From Paralichthys olivaceus (Eukaryota; Chordata; Actinopteri; Pleuronectiformes; Paralichthyidae), in NCBI RefSeq assembly GCF_024713975.1, contig NC_091100.1:22333501-22397500 (forward strand): a DNA stretch of 64,000 nt. Direction: 5' to 3'. Numbering within the stretch: the stretch's first letter is position 1; each line of letters starts with the position of its first letter. Below the pieces are notes generated by a model. That model ran no database searches, was not told the DNA's origin, and saw only the letters and a program-made list of their open reading frames with translations. Shown here in pieces: positions 11,494 to 23,400 of this stretch. The position numbers and the translations under genes were made by a program.

Positions 11494-12300
11494 AGTGTCG
11501 AACAGTGTGTGACAAACTCAGCCGATCACTTCCAGTGCAGTGGGTGGAAGCGTGTTGAAAGCTCCTGTGGAGTGAGAGACATGTGTTGTCCACATCCACG
11601 GACCGTCTCTCAAAACTGATGTCACTTAACGCAAACCTCTCGATGTTAAACAATCTGTAGACATATATTTGACGGTCTGCGTTCACCCGATGGTTGCTTT
11701 TAGAGAATGTCACCAGACAGCAGAGTCGTTGGAGGTGCCCATGTTAGCTAACTAGCCTGCTGCGCTGGTTTAGACACGAACACCGCCTGAAACGCATTCA
11801 ATGAAAACATTAACCTGCCACATTTGTCACGAATAGAGTTCGTGTCCGCTGCAGTGTTTGCCTTTTAGCACAGATAACCCGGATGGTTCCGCTGTGATCT
11901 ATCGTCGCACACTGATGAGCTTTCACGCTTCCTCTTGATTCTGTAAACAACGGCACTTCCGAGATTTACACGTACGGGTAGTGAAGTGGGACAATCATGA
12001 GCTGTCGTGAAGTGGTATTAAAGTATGCACATTGGCGACACGAGGGGCGTTTATCTTGATGATTAACTAGAATTATTAGCATGTATTTGAATGTACTACG
12101 ACAGGGGAATGTTTGAAAACACAGATTAGGATAGAAGCGGATCAACCGGAAGTAGCGATGGACTTCTGCTTTGTGCGTCACACTAAGCATTTGACAACGG
12201 GAAGGAGCCATGTTGGAGCAGCTCCCGATCCTGTGCGCTTCACAACGCAAATCCTCGGTCTGAGGAGCAAACTCCCAGGGACGACCCCTCAAACCCCACG
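11494..12300. promoter_or_regulatory. Shared divergent promoter of ZNF-B and ZNF-C
   Basis: About 807 bases separate the two start codons. CACTTCCG at 11954-11961 is an ETS/GABPA-type site pointing to ZNF-B. ACCGGAAGT at about 12145-12153 is the same type pointing to ZNF-C. GCCATGTTGG near 12207-12216 resembles a YY1 site close to the expected ZNF-C transcription start. There is no TATA box, and CpGs are frequent. ETS and YY1 sites are typical of TATA-less bidirectional housekeeping promoters in vertebrates. Function is inferred. Confidence 0.55.
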
Positions 12301-15300
12301 ATGTCCACGGACGATTTTCAGACCAAGTACGCCTCCGTGATGGAGAGCATGCTCAAGAGTGCCATCGCGGAGACCAACGAACTTTTCGAAACTATGGTCG
12401 ACGAGCTGAAGGCAGAGATCTCCAGAATCAAGAAGGAGAACGAGGAGCTCAGAGCAAGATGCAGCCAGTTCGAGGAGAGACAGTCGACTGTTTACAGCAG
12501 AGAAAACCGGGCTCCTCCGCAGACCTCCTCTGAGAAACGTGACACAGCTGTGCAGTGTGGTGAGTGGAGATGTGGGTCAGAGAAACACAAACAGTTAGAA
12601 CTATTTTATTAACTGCTGATGCGAGGTGATGTTTATATATAGCATCTCCTGTACATTGGTTTATGGGGAGCTCAGCATTCAGTCTTGAAGCGTGGGATCC
12701 AAACCAGGAGGGAAACCATACTGTGCTGTCTTGGCGAGCAGAAGGGTTAGATACTGTTTTCCACTGATGATGTCAGGATGTGATTTTATAGTGTCATACA
12801 GTTCAAACAGCGTTTTGGAGTAACATGCAGCTTCCATTATATCCATAACATTACTTTAAAAAAAATGACCACCAATCTTTTTTTTTTATGTTCACAGACC
12901 TTGTTCCTTTACGCACCATGCTGGTGGAACAGTGTCAGTCATTGGGATATTCATCATTGCAAATTGAACAGCAACAGTGTTGTCACTGTGGGATGGAGAA
13001 GAGGTTACAGGATCACAACTATGGGAATGCAAATTCCCAAATGACATTTATGCTTATCACAGAAGAGGTACGTATGTATCCCAGCAGACTTATTCATTTG
13101 TTTGCATATGACACCTTGACACTGAAATTAGTTTGACTTCTCCACAGGAATCTCATGATAATTCTTCATTGCTGCCTGTCATAAAGCAGGAGGACGTTGA
13201 GCCCAAAGTCTCAAATGCAGGTGAGAGAAAATTACTTTTTTTCCTCAATTACAGTTGAATAAGTTGTAGAATTTGATACATTCTGCAGAATTTGGTAAAA
13301 TTTGGTTAAAATAAAACCTTTTTTTCTTTTTCATTTATCCTCCATGGTATCCTTATCACTGCTACAGTGGGGTCAGCATGGGCCACTGCTTGTGGAAATG
13401 AAAATGAAGGGTCTCTCATTAACCACATAGGTTCAACTGGAGAGATGTTTGAAAATGATGAAGAGGCTAGAGTCACCTTGGAACTACGCTGTCATGGAAT
13501 GGATAATGATTTACCAGGAGCCCAGAGCCAACCATCTGAACCAGAGCATCCACTCGTTATCACAATAAAATGTGACACGGGGGACAAGACAGAGGGACAG
13601 CTTGTAAAGTCTGAAGAACAAACATTTGCGACTGCTCAGCAACAATTAATGGTTGAACTTGAAAAGGAGCAACTATCAGTGGTCCCACTACAATGCCACA
13701 GAGAGGTTGAAATGTCAATAAGTGAGCAGACGGACACTGCTGTGCAGCAGTCTGCAGATGTGCAGTGTACAGAGGAACCTTTACCAGAGCCCACAACAGA
13801 AAACACAGGAATAGCATGTGAAGAACTAAAAAATGGCTTGGCAGAAAGTGATTCTAATACCCAACCTGTACGCCGTAGACGAGGACGGCCACCAAAGAAA
13901 GTAAAACATCTACAGCAGCCTGTCAAAGAAACGGATGCAACAACCGAACAAGACGTGTTAAATTCCCCTTCAGTAAGAGTGGAAGAGGTTGCGGTTTCTT
14001 CTGCCATTGATAAAGTTAACACCACCGAATCTGCATCTCCAGTATCCCCAGCTCTGCAGAGAACTATGGAATCTGCTGTAGGAGACATGGAGAACAGTGA
14101 ATTTGGTTCTTTGCCTTTTTCAGTGGAATCTATGACTAGGGAAAGAACGTCTGGATCTCAACAGTGTTCCATGGAAATGGAAGCTTCACCCACTGAAAAT
14201 TCATCCGCAACTGAAACATTAAATTCTCGACCAGTGGAGTCACCACAAGCATCATCAGTTACGCTCAGAGAACGTTGTTCCTCTGTAACGCTTCAGGACG
14301 CATTGTTACTCGTTGAAGCCATGAATCTGTCAACAGGGGGAAATCCAGTATCCTCTTTCAAAAGAATGATAGAATCACCCCAAACCCAGGTTGTTCCTCA
14401 CATGGATACTTTACAAACTATGGAAAAGATCCCGACAGTGCCACAGACACTTTCTTCTAAAACTTGTGATGCTGTAGGCAGTGTAGCCATAACAGAGCTG
14501 TCCACAACACAATCAAGTGTACAGACACTTAGCACTAGTCCTCCAGTAAAAGATTCAACTTCAACCAATAAAGCCAAGCCCCACATTCAGCATATCACTG
14601 AAAAACATTCGGTCACACCATCCAATATTGCCACTCAGCAAATGCCCTCATCAACCTGTGCAACTCAAACAAGTGTGCACTCACAGCAGGGTTTTCCCCG
14701 TCCTGTGATAAGATGGATAACACCAAGCAAATCGAGTAATGACAAGCCAAATAAAATAATTGTTGTGCCAAGACCAGAAAGCTTATCAATGCCGTATAAG
14801 TTTGCTGCACTGTCCCCAAAAACTGTTGCTGCACAGAAAAATGGTTTACTTTCATCTTCTACAGACAGACCTTCCTTTTCCTCCCTCCCTCAGCAAACAA
14901 TATATGCTGCCTCCAGGAAGTCACTTCCCGTTGTCCCTTCGCAGTCGACGGCCACCTCTACAGACCAGCACTCAGGCTTTCTACCCCACTTAAAAACAAT
15001 TATAATTCAAAGACAGGTTTCAGTTGTTGCATCAGGGACACGTCAATCACAGAATGTTCTTACAGCAATGCAGAAGTCAGCAGAACCAGCTGATGCTGTG
15101 ACAGTGTCATCACCACAACTGATTTCTTTGTCGCAAGAGTCAACCTATTCAGTGGTTGGAAAAACTGCTGTTTCTACGGTATCACCTCAAAAGAAGGATA
15201 ATAACTCTTCAAACCTTGGATCTCCCAAACAAACTGCCCGTGTTTTTGAAACAACAAATGTACCAAAAATAACTTGTTCTGTATCTCAACTGGAACAAAA

Positions 15301-18266
15301 ACTCTCTGCAGTGGTCAGATTAATCAGGCTGCCAATGTCTGTATCAACCAAAGAATCAGTATCGGTCTCAAGACTGCTCTCAAATGGATTTCCTGAATCA
15401 CGCTCAGTTTTGAATGAGGGTGCCACACAAGGTAGATTACCTGTGGACATACTACGACAGCCATCAAAGATTTGTCCCAGGTTAAAAGACACTGCAGTTT
15501 CTATGTCTTTCAATACCTCTCAGATGTCCAAAGAGAAAAATAACATTCAAGATATGCACAACAGTGAGTATGTGCCCCCTACACCATTCAAGGTGTCAGT
15601 ACCAGTCTTGGACATATCAACAGAAGCCATCAGCAATGCAATGCAAGGTTGTGCACCTTCTGACAACGCACCAATAGCAGAGAAAGGATCAGTTAACCCA
15701 ATACAGCTAATCTCCATCTCATCCAAGGACAAATCTGACCGTCATTTGCAAATGACTAAAACCCAGTTCCTGGCACAGCTGGCAGTGTCACCTGTAGTTC
15801 AAGCCCCCAGAGAGGTAAACACTCAAACCCAATTTGCTAAGTAAAATTATTGCAACTGTCAAAAATAATATTTTTATGAGAAAGATAATATGCACTGATG
15901 ACCACACATTCATGCAGCCTCAATTGGGCATAATGGAGAATGGGTTGCAGCTAATGATTTTTATTTTCAATTATTCTGACTATTATCTTCTTGTTTACTT
16001 GCTTAAAAAAGAGCAACCAATGCCATACATCTTCCCACAGCCCAAGGTGATGATAGAAAAAACTGTCTCTCTATCTTAAATGGTATTCAATTTGCAATGA
16101 TGTATGACAAAGAGAAGCAGATTAATTCTTCTGGTTTTACAAGCTAGGACCCTTTTATTAATCATGTTTTTTTAATAAATCCTTGATAAAGACTGAAATG
16201 AAATTTATAGAGTATCAGAAGTTGCTGATTAGTTTCTGTTCATTGGCTAATGAAGTAACCGACTTATTTCAGTTTCAACGGTGAAGCATTTTTGTCATAT
16301 TCCTTTGTGGTAGGAATGTAAACCTAGTGTCTAGATTATATCTGCTATTTTGAGTTAAAACTTATTTCTAAGTTTGTTTTTCTTTTTGCCTTTTTTGTAG
16401 GCCTCCTCCAAACATGTTGCAGATACAGGAGCTTCTAGTGCAGAATCCAGCACTAGTGGCAGGAAAAGCACCACCATGGCCCGACTCCGAAGTCGCATCA
16501 GTACTCACTTGCATTCCAGAAGAACCAAACTAAAGCCAGAAATATGCACAGAAACAGAGACCACTGCTATGAGTCCTAAGAAACTTAGATCACACAATGA
16601 CAATCCAAATAATACAAACACAACCACTGAACATATTCCTGTTGAACCTAAAAAGTCTTGTGTTGTTGAAGACATTGCACCCAAGAGGATCGTAAGTGTA
16701 CCCACTAGAAGGTCAAAGCTTAGTAGTGAAACCACTCCTAAAAGTGGTAGAAGGTCTAGCTCAGGTATTGCTAGTGTAGCTTCTAAAACTGTTGAATGCA
16801 GTTCTGTTACTCCTCGAAGGCTTAGTTCAACTAAAGATGGTGCTAACCCTAAACAGACAAAAAGCAGTGTTTGCCTTAAAAATACAAAACCCACCTCTGA
16901 GAGGAATAGTTCAACGAGAGATGATGCTATCCTTAAACAGACTAAATCCTCTTCTGTGAGTCCTAAAAGGTCTTGTTCAACTAGAGAACAGTCAAGTCTT
17001 AAAAAGGCTGAAGCCTCAGCTGTTACTCCCCGGAAATCTAGTTTAAGTGAAAACGCTGCAAAATTTAAAATGTCTACAAGTGAAATGATTAATGACAGCC
17101 ATAGGTCGGATTTCACCCAACACAGTTCGAGCACTAGACAGATTAAAAGAGAATCCAGTCCTTTTAGTCTTTGGAGGAAAACCACAGCTAGTGATATTGC
17201 TAGGCCAAACAGTCAGTCTGGCTCCTCGTATGTTTGTTGGCCTAAATTGGCTAAAGATGGTGTCAGCTGTGGAAAGACTGCAGAAACCACTCCTGCTAAG
17301 AAACCCAGATTGATTCAAGAAGTGCCAGGGCCTGAAAAGAATTTAAGAGTTTTGAATGAAAAAGCCACAACATTAGCTAAAATGACAAATTCCAATCAAT
17401 CCACACTTCAGAATGATGCTAAAACAAGCCAGTTAACAGATAAAAGATATAAGACCCAAGCTGTGTGGATTCCTCCTACAATACCAGCCAGCAGAACATC
17501 AGCAGGGGGAAAGGCATCTCTGTTACCTTTGAAGAAAGAGACAAGATCTTCAAGACCCCAGAATCATATTGCAATTTACCAGCCTAGTGTTTCTCTCAAT
17601 CCCATATCTACCAAAGCACCATCCATGGTATCACCATTACAGCCCTTATCAGTCATTGGTGGGCGTCTGCTTAAGAATCAGTGTGGGGAGTGTGGCCGCA
17701 TCCTCAGCAGCAGTGCTGCCCTTGAGAGCCATGTCAGACTTCATAAAGGACGGCGACCTTTCTCTTGCACGCTTTGCGGGAAGAGTTTTCCAGACCCCAA
17801 GGGTCTTAAAAGGCATGGCCGGGTGCACCGCAATGGTAGGATCCACATCTGCCAGGAGTGCGGGAAGGGCTTTGTCTACCGTTTTGGCCTCACCAAACAC
17901 CTTCAGATGGTGCACAGCAGAATTAAACCCTTTGTCTGCCAGATCTGCAACAAAGGCTTCTTCACAAAGCGAGATGTGGAAGCCCACATTCGGATCCACA
18001 CTGGAGAGAAACCATTCCAATGCAACCTCTGTGAAAAAAGATTCACTAGAAGAGTAGAACTAAATGTACATCTGAGGTGGCATAACGGGGAGAAGAGACA
18101 CTGGTGCTCATACTGTGGAAAAGGATTTTTAGATTTCAATAACCTGAAAAGGCATAAGTACATCCACACAGGAGAGAAACCACATTCCTGCCCCCACTGC
18201 CCCAAACACTTCACACAGTCAGGGCACCTGAAAAAGCATGTGAAAAATGTGCATAAAATTCACTGA
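12301..18266 (+). CDS. ZNF-C: large C2H2 zinc-finger protein with AT-hook, about 1604 aa
   Basis: Likely nuclear chromatin or transcription factor. Exons are 12301-12559, 12898-13067, 13148-13220, 13368-15814 and 16401-18266, with phases 1, 0, 1 and 0 matching. The N-terminus (residues 2-60) is a coiled-coil version of the cluster module (DDFQTKYASVMESMLKSAI). Exon 3 has VIKQEDVEP, a sumoylation-type motif. The 2.4-kb exon 4 is Ser/Thr/Gln-rich and carries RRRRGRPPKK (residues 336-345), an AT-hook core. Exon 5 begins with degenerate repeats of the type SVSPKRSCSTR, then seven C2H2 fingers (about residues 1410-1604) with two TGEKP linkers. The last residues are the seventh finger itself. Poly(A) signals lie at 18319-18324 and 19003-19008. 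The family is certain; I do not recognise a named orthologue. Fingers 3 and 7 have a four-residue His spacing. Confidence 0.88.
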
Positions 18267-20496
18267 TAGAGAGAAGTAAAAGATGATGTGACAATAACTG
18301 GTGTTTCTTTTCCAAAAAAATAAATAATTGTAAGTATTTTTCTAACTGTAAAAATGTCAATAGTTTTAATTGTTTTAATAATCTAGATAAGTTGTTAATT
18401 CTGTAAGTATTCTACTTTTACTCCTGCTGATACAAAAAAGCCAATAGGGGTTAACTGCTTCTGTTAATTTACCACCTGAAACAAGGATTATAAAAGCGTC
18501 TTCACACTTGACATGAAGAATTACATCACAGTTAAAGAAAGAATTTGCTTTATTTAATGCCAACAAATTTGACTGTAGAGTCATCATGTCTGGAAGTCTC
18601 ATTAGCATTCTTTACAATGACAAGGATGTATATAGTTGATATTGCTATATGCGCTTTAAGCAGGTGCACAATGGTTTCAGTTCATGTCGCATTGCTCTGG
18701 TTGAGTGTAAAGACACCTTAGAAGATGCTTCAACAGTCAGCTATGTAGATGTGGAGCAAATGAAAATGTTTTTTTTGTAGTTATGGCAGTGTCGGTGTGA
18801 TCACTCAATCCTTGTTTTAGTCTGAAAGACGTGTTTAAACTGTCTCCCATTTCTTAATTCTAACCTCATTGAAGAATTGTTGGACCCTTTTTTTTATAAT
18901 TCAAACCCCATTTCAGAAATTGTAAATACAGTAAATATTCTGTTTATGTTGATATGATTTAGATAAAAAAAGATGTATATTTTCTTGTTCCTGAAAAGGT
19001 GTAATAAATGTAGAGTTGTCCAACTAATCCCTTTCTTTGCACTTTTTCATCAAAAAAACCTTTGATTTAGTTTGTATGAAAGTTGGTTGAGTTTCATTTT
19101 CTTAAGGACATCTTGATTTCAGACAGTTGTATTTAAAAACCAATGAGTAGTACTATTTCTGCAATTAGTTGTTAAAGCACCTAATCTCCTACCCTTTAAA
19201 GACGATTTGAGACTTACTATGTAGCTGTGATTAGATTTTAATGAAACATGCCAAACTTAGATAAGTGTAGAATGTTGTATTGTGTGTAATGTGTCACAAA
19301 CAGAACAACTAACCCAAGCCCTTTTTGTCTGTAATTTTAAAGTCAGTATAATACTTTGAGAAAATGAGGTTATCGGTAAGTTATTTTTACATTCTAAAAT
19401 GTTGTTCTTCCCATAAAGTCATGCAAAACACATTCTCTTAGATTTGTCCCAACATTCTAGTGGAACAGAGATGAATGTTGAATGAAAAATTACATCAGTA
19501 AACACAGCAGTGTCCTTTTGCAGGAACAATGTTATGGTCACGCCACTTTCTTGAGTTTTCAGAAGAGCCAAGGAGCTGAAGACTTTGTCTCTACCAACTT
19601 ATCATTGTCGCAAATCTAATGTTACAAGCGTCATCGATCTCCTGACGAAGTCCATAGAAACGGCAGAGAGTCTCACTTGGACATTTGCGTTCACACATGC
19701 ACCTCTGGAGAAAATTCAGAGGAACTGTGGAGTCCGGTACATGTCTGAAAGCAGCTTACGTCTGTCATACCTGCTGCTGCGAGGTTCTCTGCCTTCTGAA
19801 GGTAAGACCCCAACTGTGCTAAACAGTTTCTTTGCTTTTATTGGATTTGTCTTTAAAAATTCTTACCACAGCACACCAACTGTACCATGTGCACTAAACA
19901 GTTTGCCTTTGGGCAATGAATGAAAGTTTTATTATATACAAATGTCAAATATGTCCATAGAAGATTATTTACTGTACATCCATGTTCTTCCATGATGAAT
20001 GTGGCTATAATGATGATAATTATTAACTCAGATAATCAACTGACTTTTTTTCCTGCTTCCCCTTAACATATCATATCTATTATAGCACTTTGCAAGAAAA
20101 GTTACATGAATGCAATGGTAAATTTGAATGGGTAAATCTTAAGTGTGTCTTCCTTTGCATAGCACAGAAATGCCATTATCTGGATGGCTATGATTCATCA
20201 TAAAATGCTTCTTTACAATGACCACATTGCAACCAAAGATTTGTCCCAAACCTTTTTATTGCACATATCTTGTTTTTTTAATCTAAACATTAAAATGTTT
20301 CTTAAAGCAGTGGTTGATGAATATTTACTTTATTGGTTCTTGTGTTTTATTTAAGTACTTTACGATGACCATCACCAGCCGAAAGTTTCACTCTATGACA
20401 GAAGAACATTGCAACGAATTTAGGATAAAGATTATTACTGCATCCAATACCTGCAGCTTTCAATCACAAAACATTGAGCAACCTGTACTGAAGCCT
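18267..20496. other. 3' UTRs of ZNF-C and the VWA7-type gene, facing each other
   Basis: This is the convergent intergenic region. ZNF-C poly(A) signals are at 18319-18324 and 19003-19008. The opposing gene has a minus-strand AATAAA at 20329-20334, about 165 bases after its stop. The middle holds AT-rich DNA and the repeat listed at 19560-19800. I see no further gene. Confidence 0.5.
19560..19800. repeat. Probable teleost interspersed repeat with open frame
   Basis: The block containing GAAGTCCATAGAAACGGCAG and GGACATTTGCGTTCACACATG resembles a repeat seen often in percomorph intergenic DNA. It carries an incidental open frame followed by a GTAAGA donor-like site. I favour repeat over exon because there is no matching acceptor or partner exon. 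Confidence 0.4.
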
Positions 20497-23400
20497 TTAG
20501 GGTCTTACTACCAAGGTAGACACCAGCAGGCAAAACCACAGTGACACTGACAGAGTTAAAGCAGGCTGGCCACTGGAACGAACAATGGAGTGATAGCATT
20601 TTCCCACATTGCCCACTTCATCCACAGCTATGAACTCAACAATCTGTGAGCAGCAGGAGGCGTTGTATTCTGTTTGGATGATGGTATTGTTCAGGGGGGT
20701 ATATGAGAGGGTTCCATTACCCTTTCGCAAGATTATGCGTTCTATCCCAGTGCCATTTCCATCTGTAAGGTTGGCAGAGAACTCCCATTGGAAAAGTTCA
20801 CATGCAGACATGTCTTGAGGGCATTCATTAGCCAGCACTTTAACCCCTTCACACACAGGCGGAGCAAGATCTGTAATCTGGACAGAAAGGGGAAAAATAC
20901 ATTTATGCATGGAGGGCTGCTAAGAGAATATTTTCACATAAACACATGCAGGATGTATCTGGTTACCTTGGTAACAACAGACATTCTTAGAACAACATAA
21001 TTGGAGTCGGCACCAGTGGATGATCTGGCTTCCATAGTCAGACTGACATCAGTGCCTGATGGTGTTCCGGCTGGTGGTGTAATGGTCAACGTATCATTGA
21101 TGAGTTCTCCAGTTGTCAAGGTGAGGCTGTCAAGGAAAGACAGAGAAAAATAACCCTTCTTGGTTACAGGAACTAATTGTGTGCAATACAATTATTTCTT
21201 TTTTGACTTTAAAGCTGTAGGGAGTGAGAGGCAATTTGGGGCCAAGTAATGCCTTTGGGAATTGTAATAATACACAGCTCACCCTTACCTTGACTCCAGT
21301 TGATGAAGGTGGGGTGAAACTACACGGAAGTTACTTTTACACACCACACCGGATCAAAACAACCTCTATTTTGGTTTTATACTTTTATACTGTTCAGTCA
21401 GTTTTAATCAGGGTTTTTAAGGAAAGCAGGATGGGTAATTGAGATTTTAAGAGACAATTACATTTTTTGGCATTATATATTTTTCACACCATGTCCTTGT
21501 ATGTGGCATTTGTAAGGCTCCACCATGCTGCTGGTAAGCTTAGCACAAATGGCTCAGTCCATTTGGTGAAGAAAAATCTCTGTCTTCACATCACTAAAGT
21601 TGACTCATTAAAAGTTCAATGTGTAGAATTTAGTAATATCTAGTGGTGAAGTTCCGTTGTTTTCTCAGATCTCAAAAGGTGTTTAGTTTGTCCACTTTGG
21701 ACCACTTTAAAAACATGGAGGCCTCCATGTTTTAGGGCCAATTCTAAGGTAAAGAAAACCACAATATGTACAATTTAGATGAAACACACTAGTTAAAACA
21801 TTACTAAGGGTATTTTATATTCAACTTCTGCCAATAGATCACTTTTAAACTTAATCTTACATACTAAACCTTTTACATTATATCTGGTTTGTTTAATCTG
21901 CACAGACAATTCACAGTTTTGTGGATTATATCTTCGTCAGGACCTGTACCTTTCTGAACTCTTAGCTTATGTCTAAAATAGTCTTGTACATAACTGTGTT
22001 TGACCTCAAGAAACTTCTGCAAGAAAAGTAAGGTATATTAAACTATTCTCATTGCTGACAGGGATATTTTATGGATTTTTTTGCTGCCCCTCACCTGCTT
22101 GGGTAGGTCATGGGGAAGTCTCTGTCATTCTTGGCGATGATGGAGTATTGACCACCAGGTCCCTGGGTCATTACACTGAATGGGAGCTCTAACGGTTTTC
22201 CTGGCTCCATGTTGCTGGCAACCACAGCCTAGAGAGAGAGAAAAAGTAAGAAAAGAACAAGGGAAAGAGAAGAAGAGTGGTTCAATTATTCTCCCAAAAT
22301 GCATGTTCCTATTTTTAATTGGACTTGTTTCAGTTTTTACCTACAGTATGTTTTGGATACCCCATATGGTTGCTGCCATCTATCAAACAAAACCTGCATG
22401 AATGGTTACACTGGTTGCCAGGAAGAAACATACCTGGATGTTCACTTTGGACAGGGACATCGAGGTGGTGGACTGCCTCTGAAATGCACTTTTAGACTCT
22501 GTGTCTTCTCCATTCAGAATGATCAAAAATTCCCCGTCTGGGACCGCATCAACAGTCACCAGGATGTCTCCATTGCCCAGGTCTGTCAGTGTGCTGTTGC
22601 TCACAGCCTCAGGGCCAGACACAGTTATCAGGCCAATGTTTCCCACAGTCATAGAGGACGGACCTTTCTTTCCCACTACTGAAAGCAGCAGGGTGGCAGG
22701 CTGGCCTGGGTTCCCAGAGAAAACAGGCAGAGAAACCAGGTAGGGAGAAGAATGAGAAAATGTTTTTTATGGTTAAATGTGGTTGATTGTTTCAAGAATA
22801 AACATCATATATTCAATCATGGGTGTTGAAAGGAAGCCTTGATTTTTTGGTACAATTGGTTTAAATGAGCCTTTAAAACAGCTGGAGACAACACTGAGGA
22901 AGGTTAGTATGAAGCAAAATAAAACATTTGTGGATGTTTGCAGAGGTGATCATGGGCAGTGGTAACTTACAAGGTACCTTTGGTGGCCTAACTGCATTTC
23001 ACAACTAGATGGTGCTGTTATAGCACAATGGGGGCTCAGTCCACAGATAACACCTTTACAGCTATTAAATACACTGAAACCTTTTTCCACTTCTAACCAT
23101 CTTGTTTTAACGCACAAGATAATAATTTGCATATTTGATATTGTTTAAACATCAAAACATTCTCTCTGATTGAAATACATGTAGATGGTGTACAACTGTA
23201 ATGCTGTTTTAAAACAGTAAAACAGATTTATTGCATCTTACCTGCTTGTGGACGCCCACTCAGCAATGCATAACCTGGGTGAGGTCCCTTGAACTTTTCA
23301 ACAAAGTTATAGATAAAGGTGATGATACTCTGACCTGGAAACACATGAGCATATACAGTATACAGACACACAAACAAGAAATCAGTGCATGTGCCAACTG

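Noticed and set aside
19585-19923. Possible 112-residue gene
   Set aside because: Sequence looks like an interspersed fish repeat and there is no partner exon or promoter.
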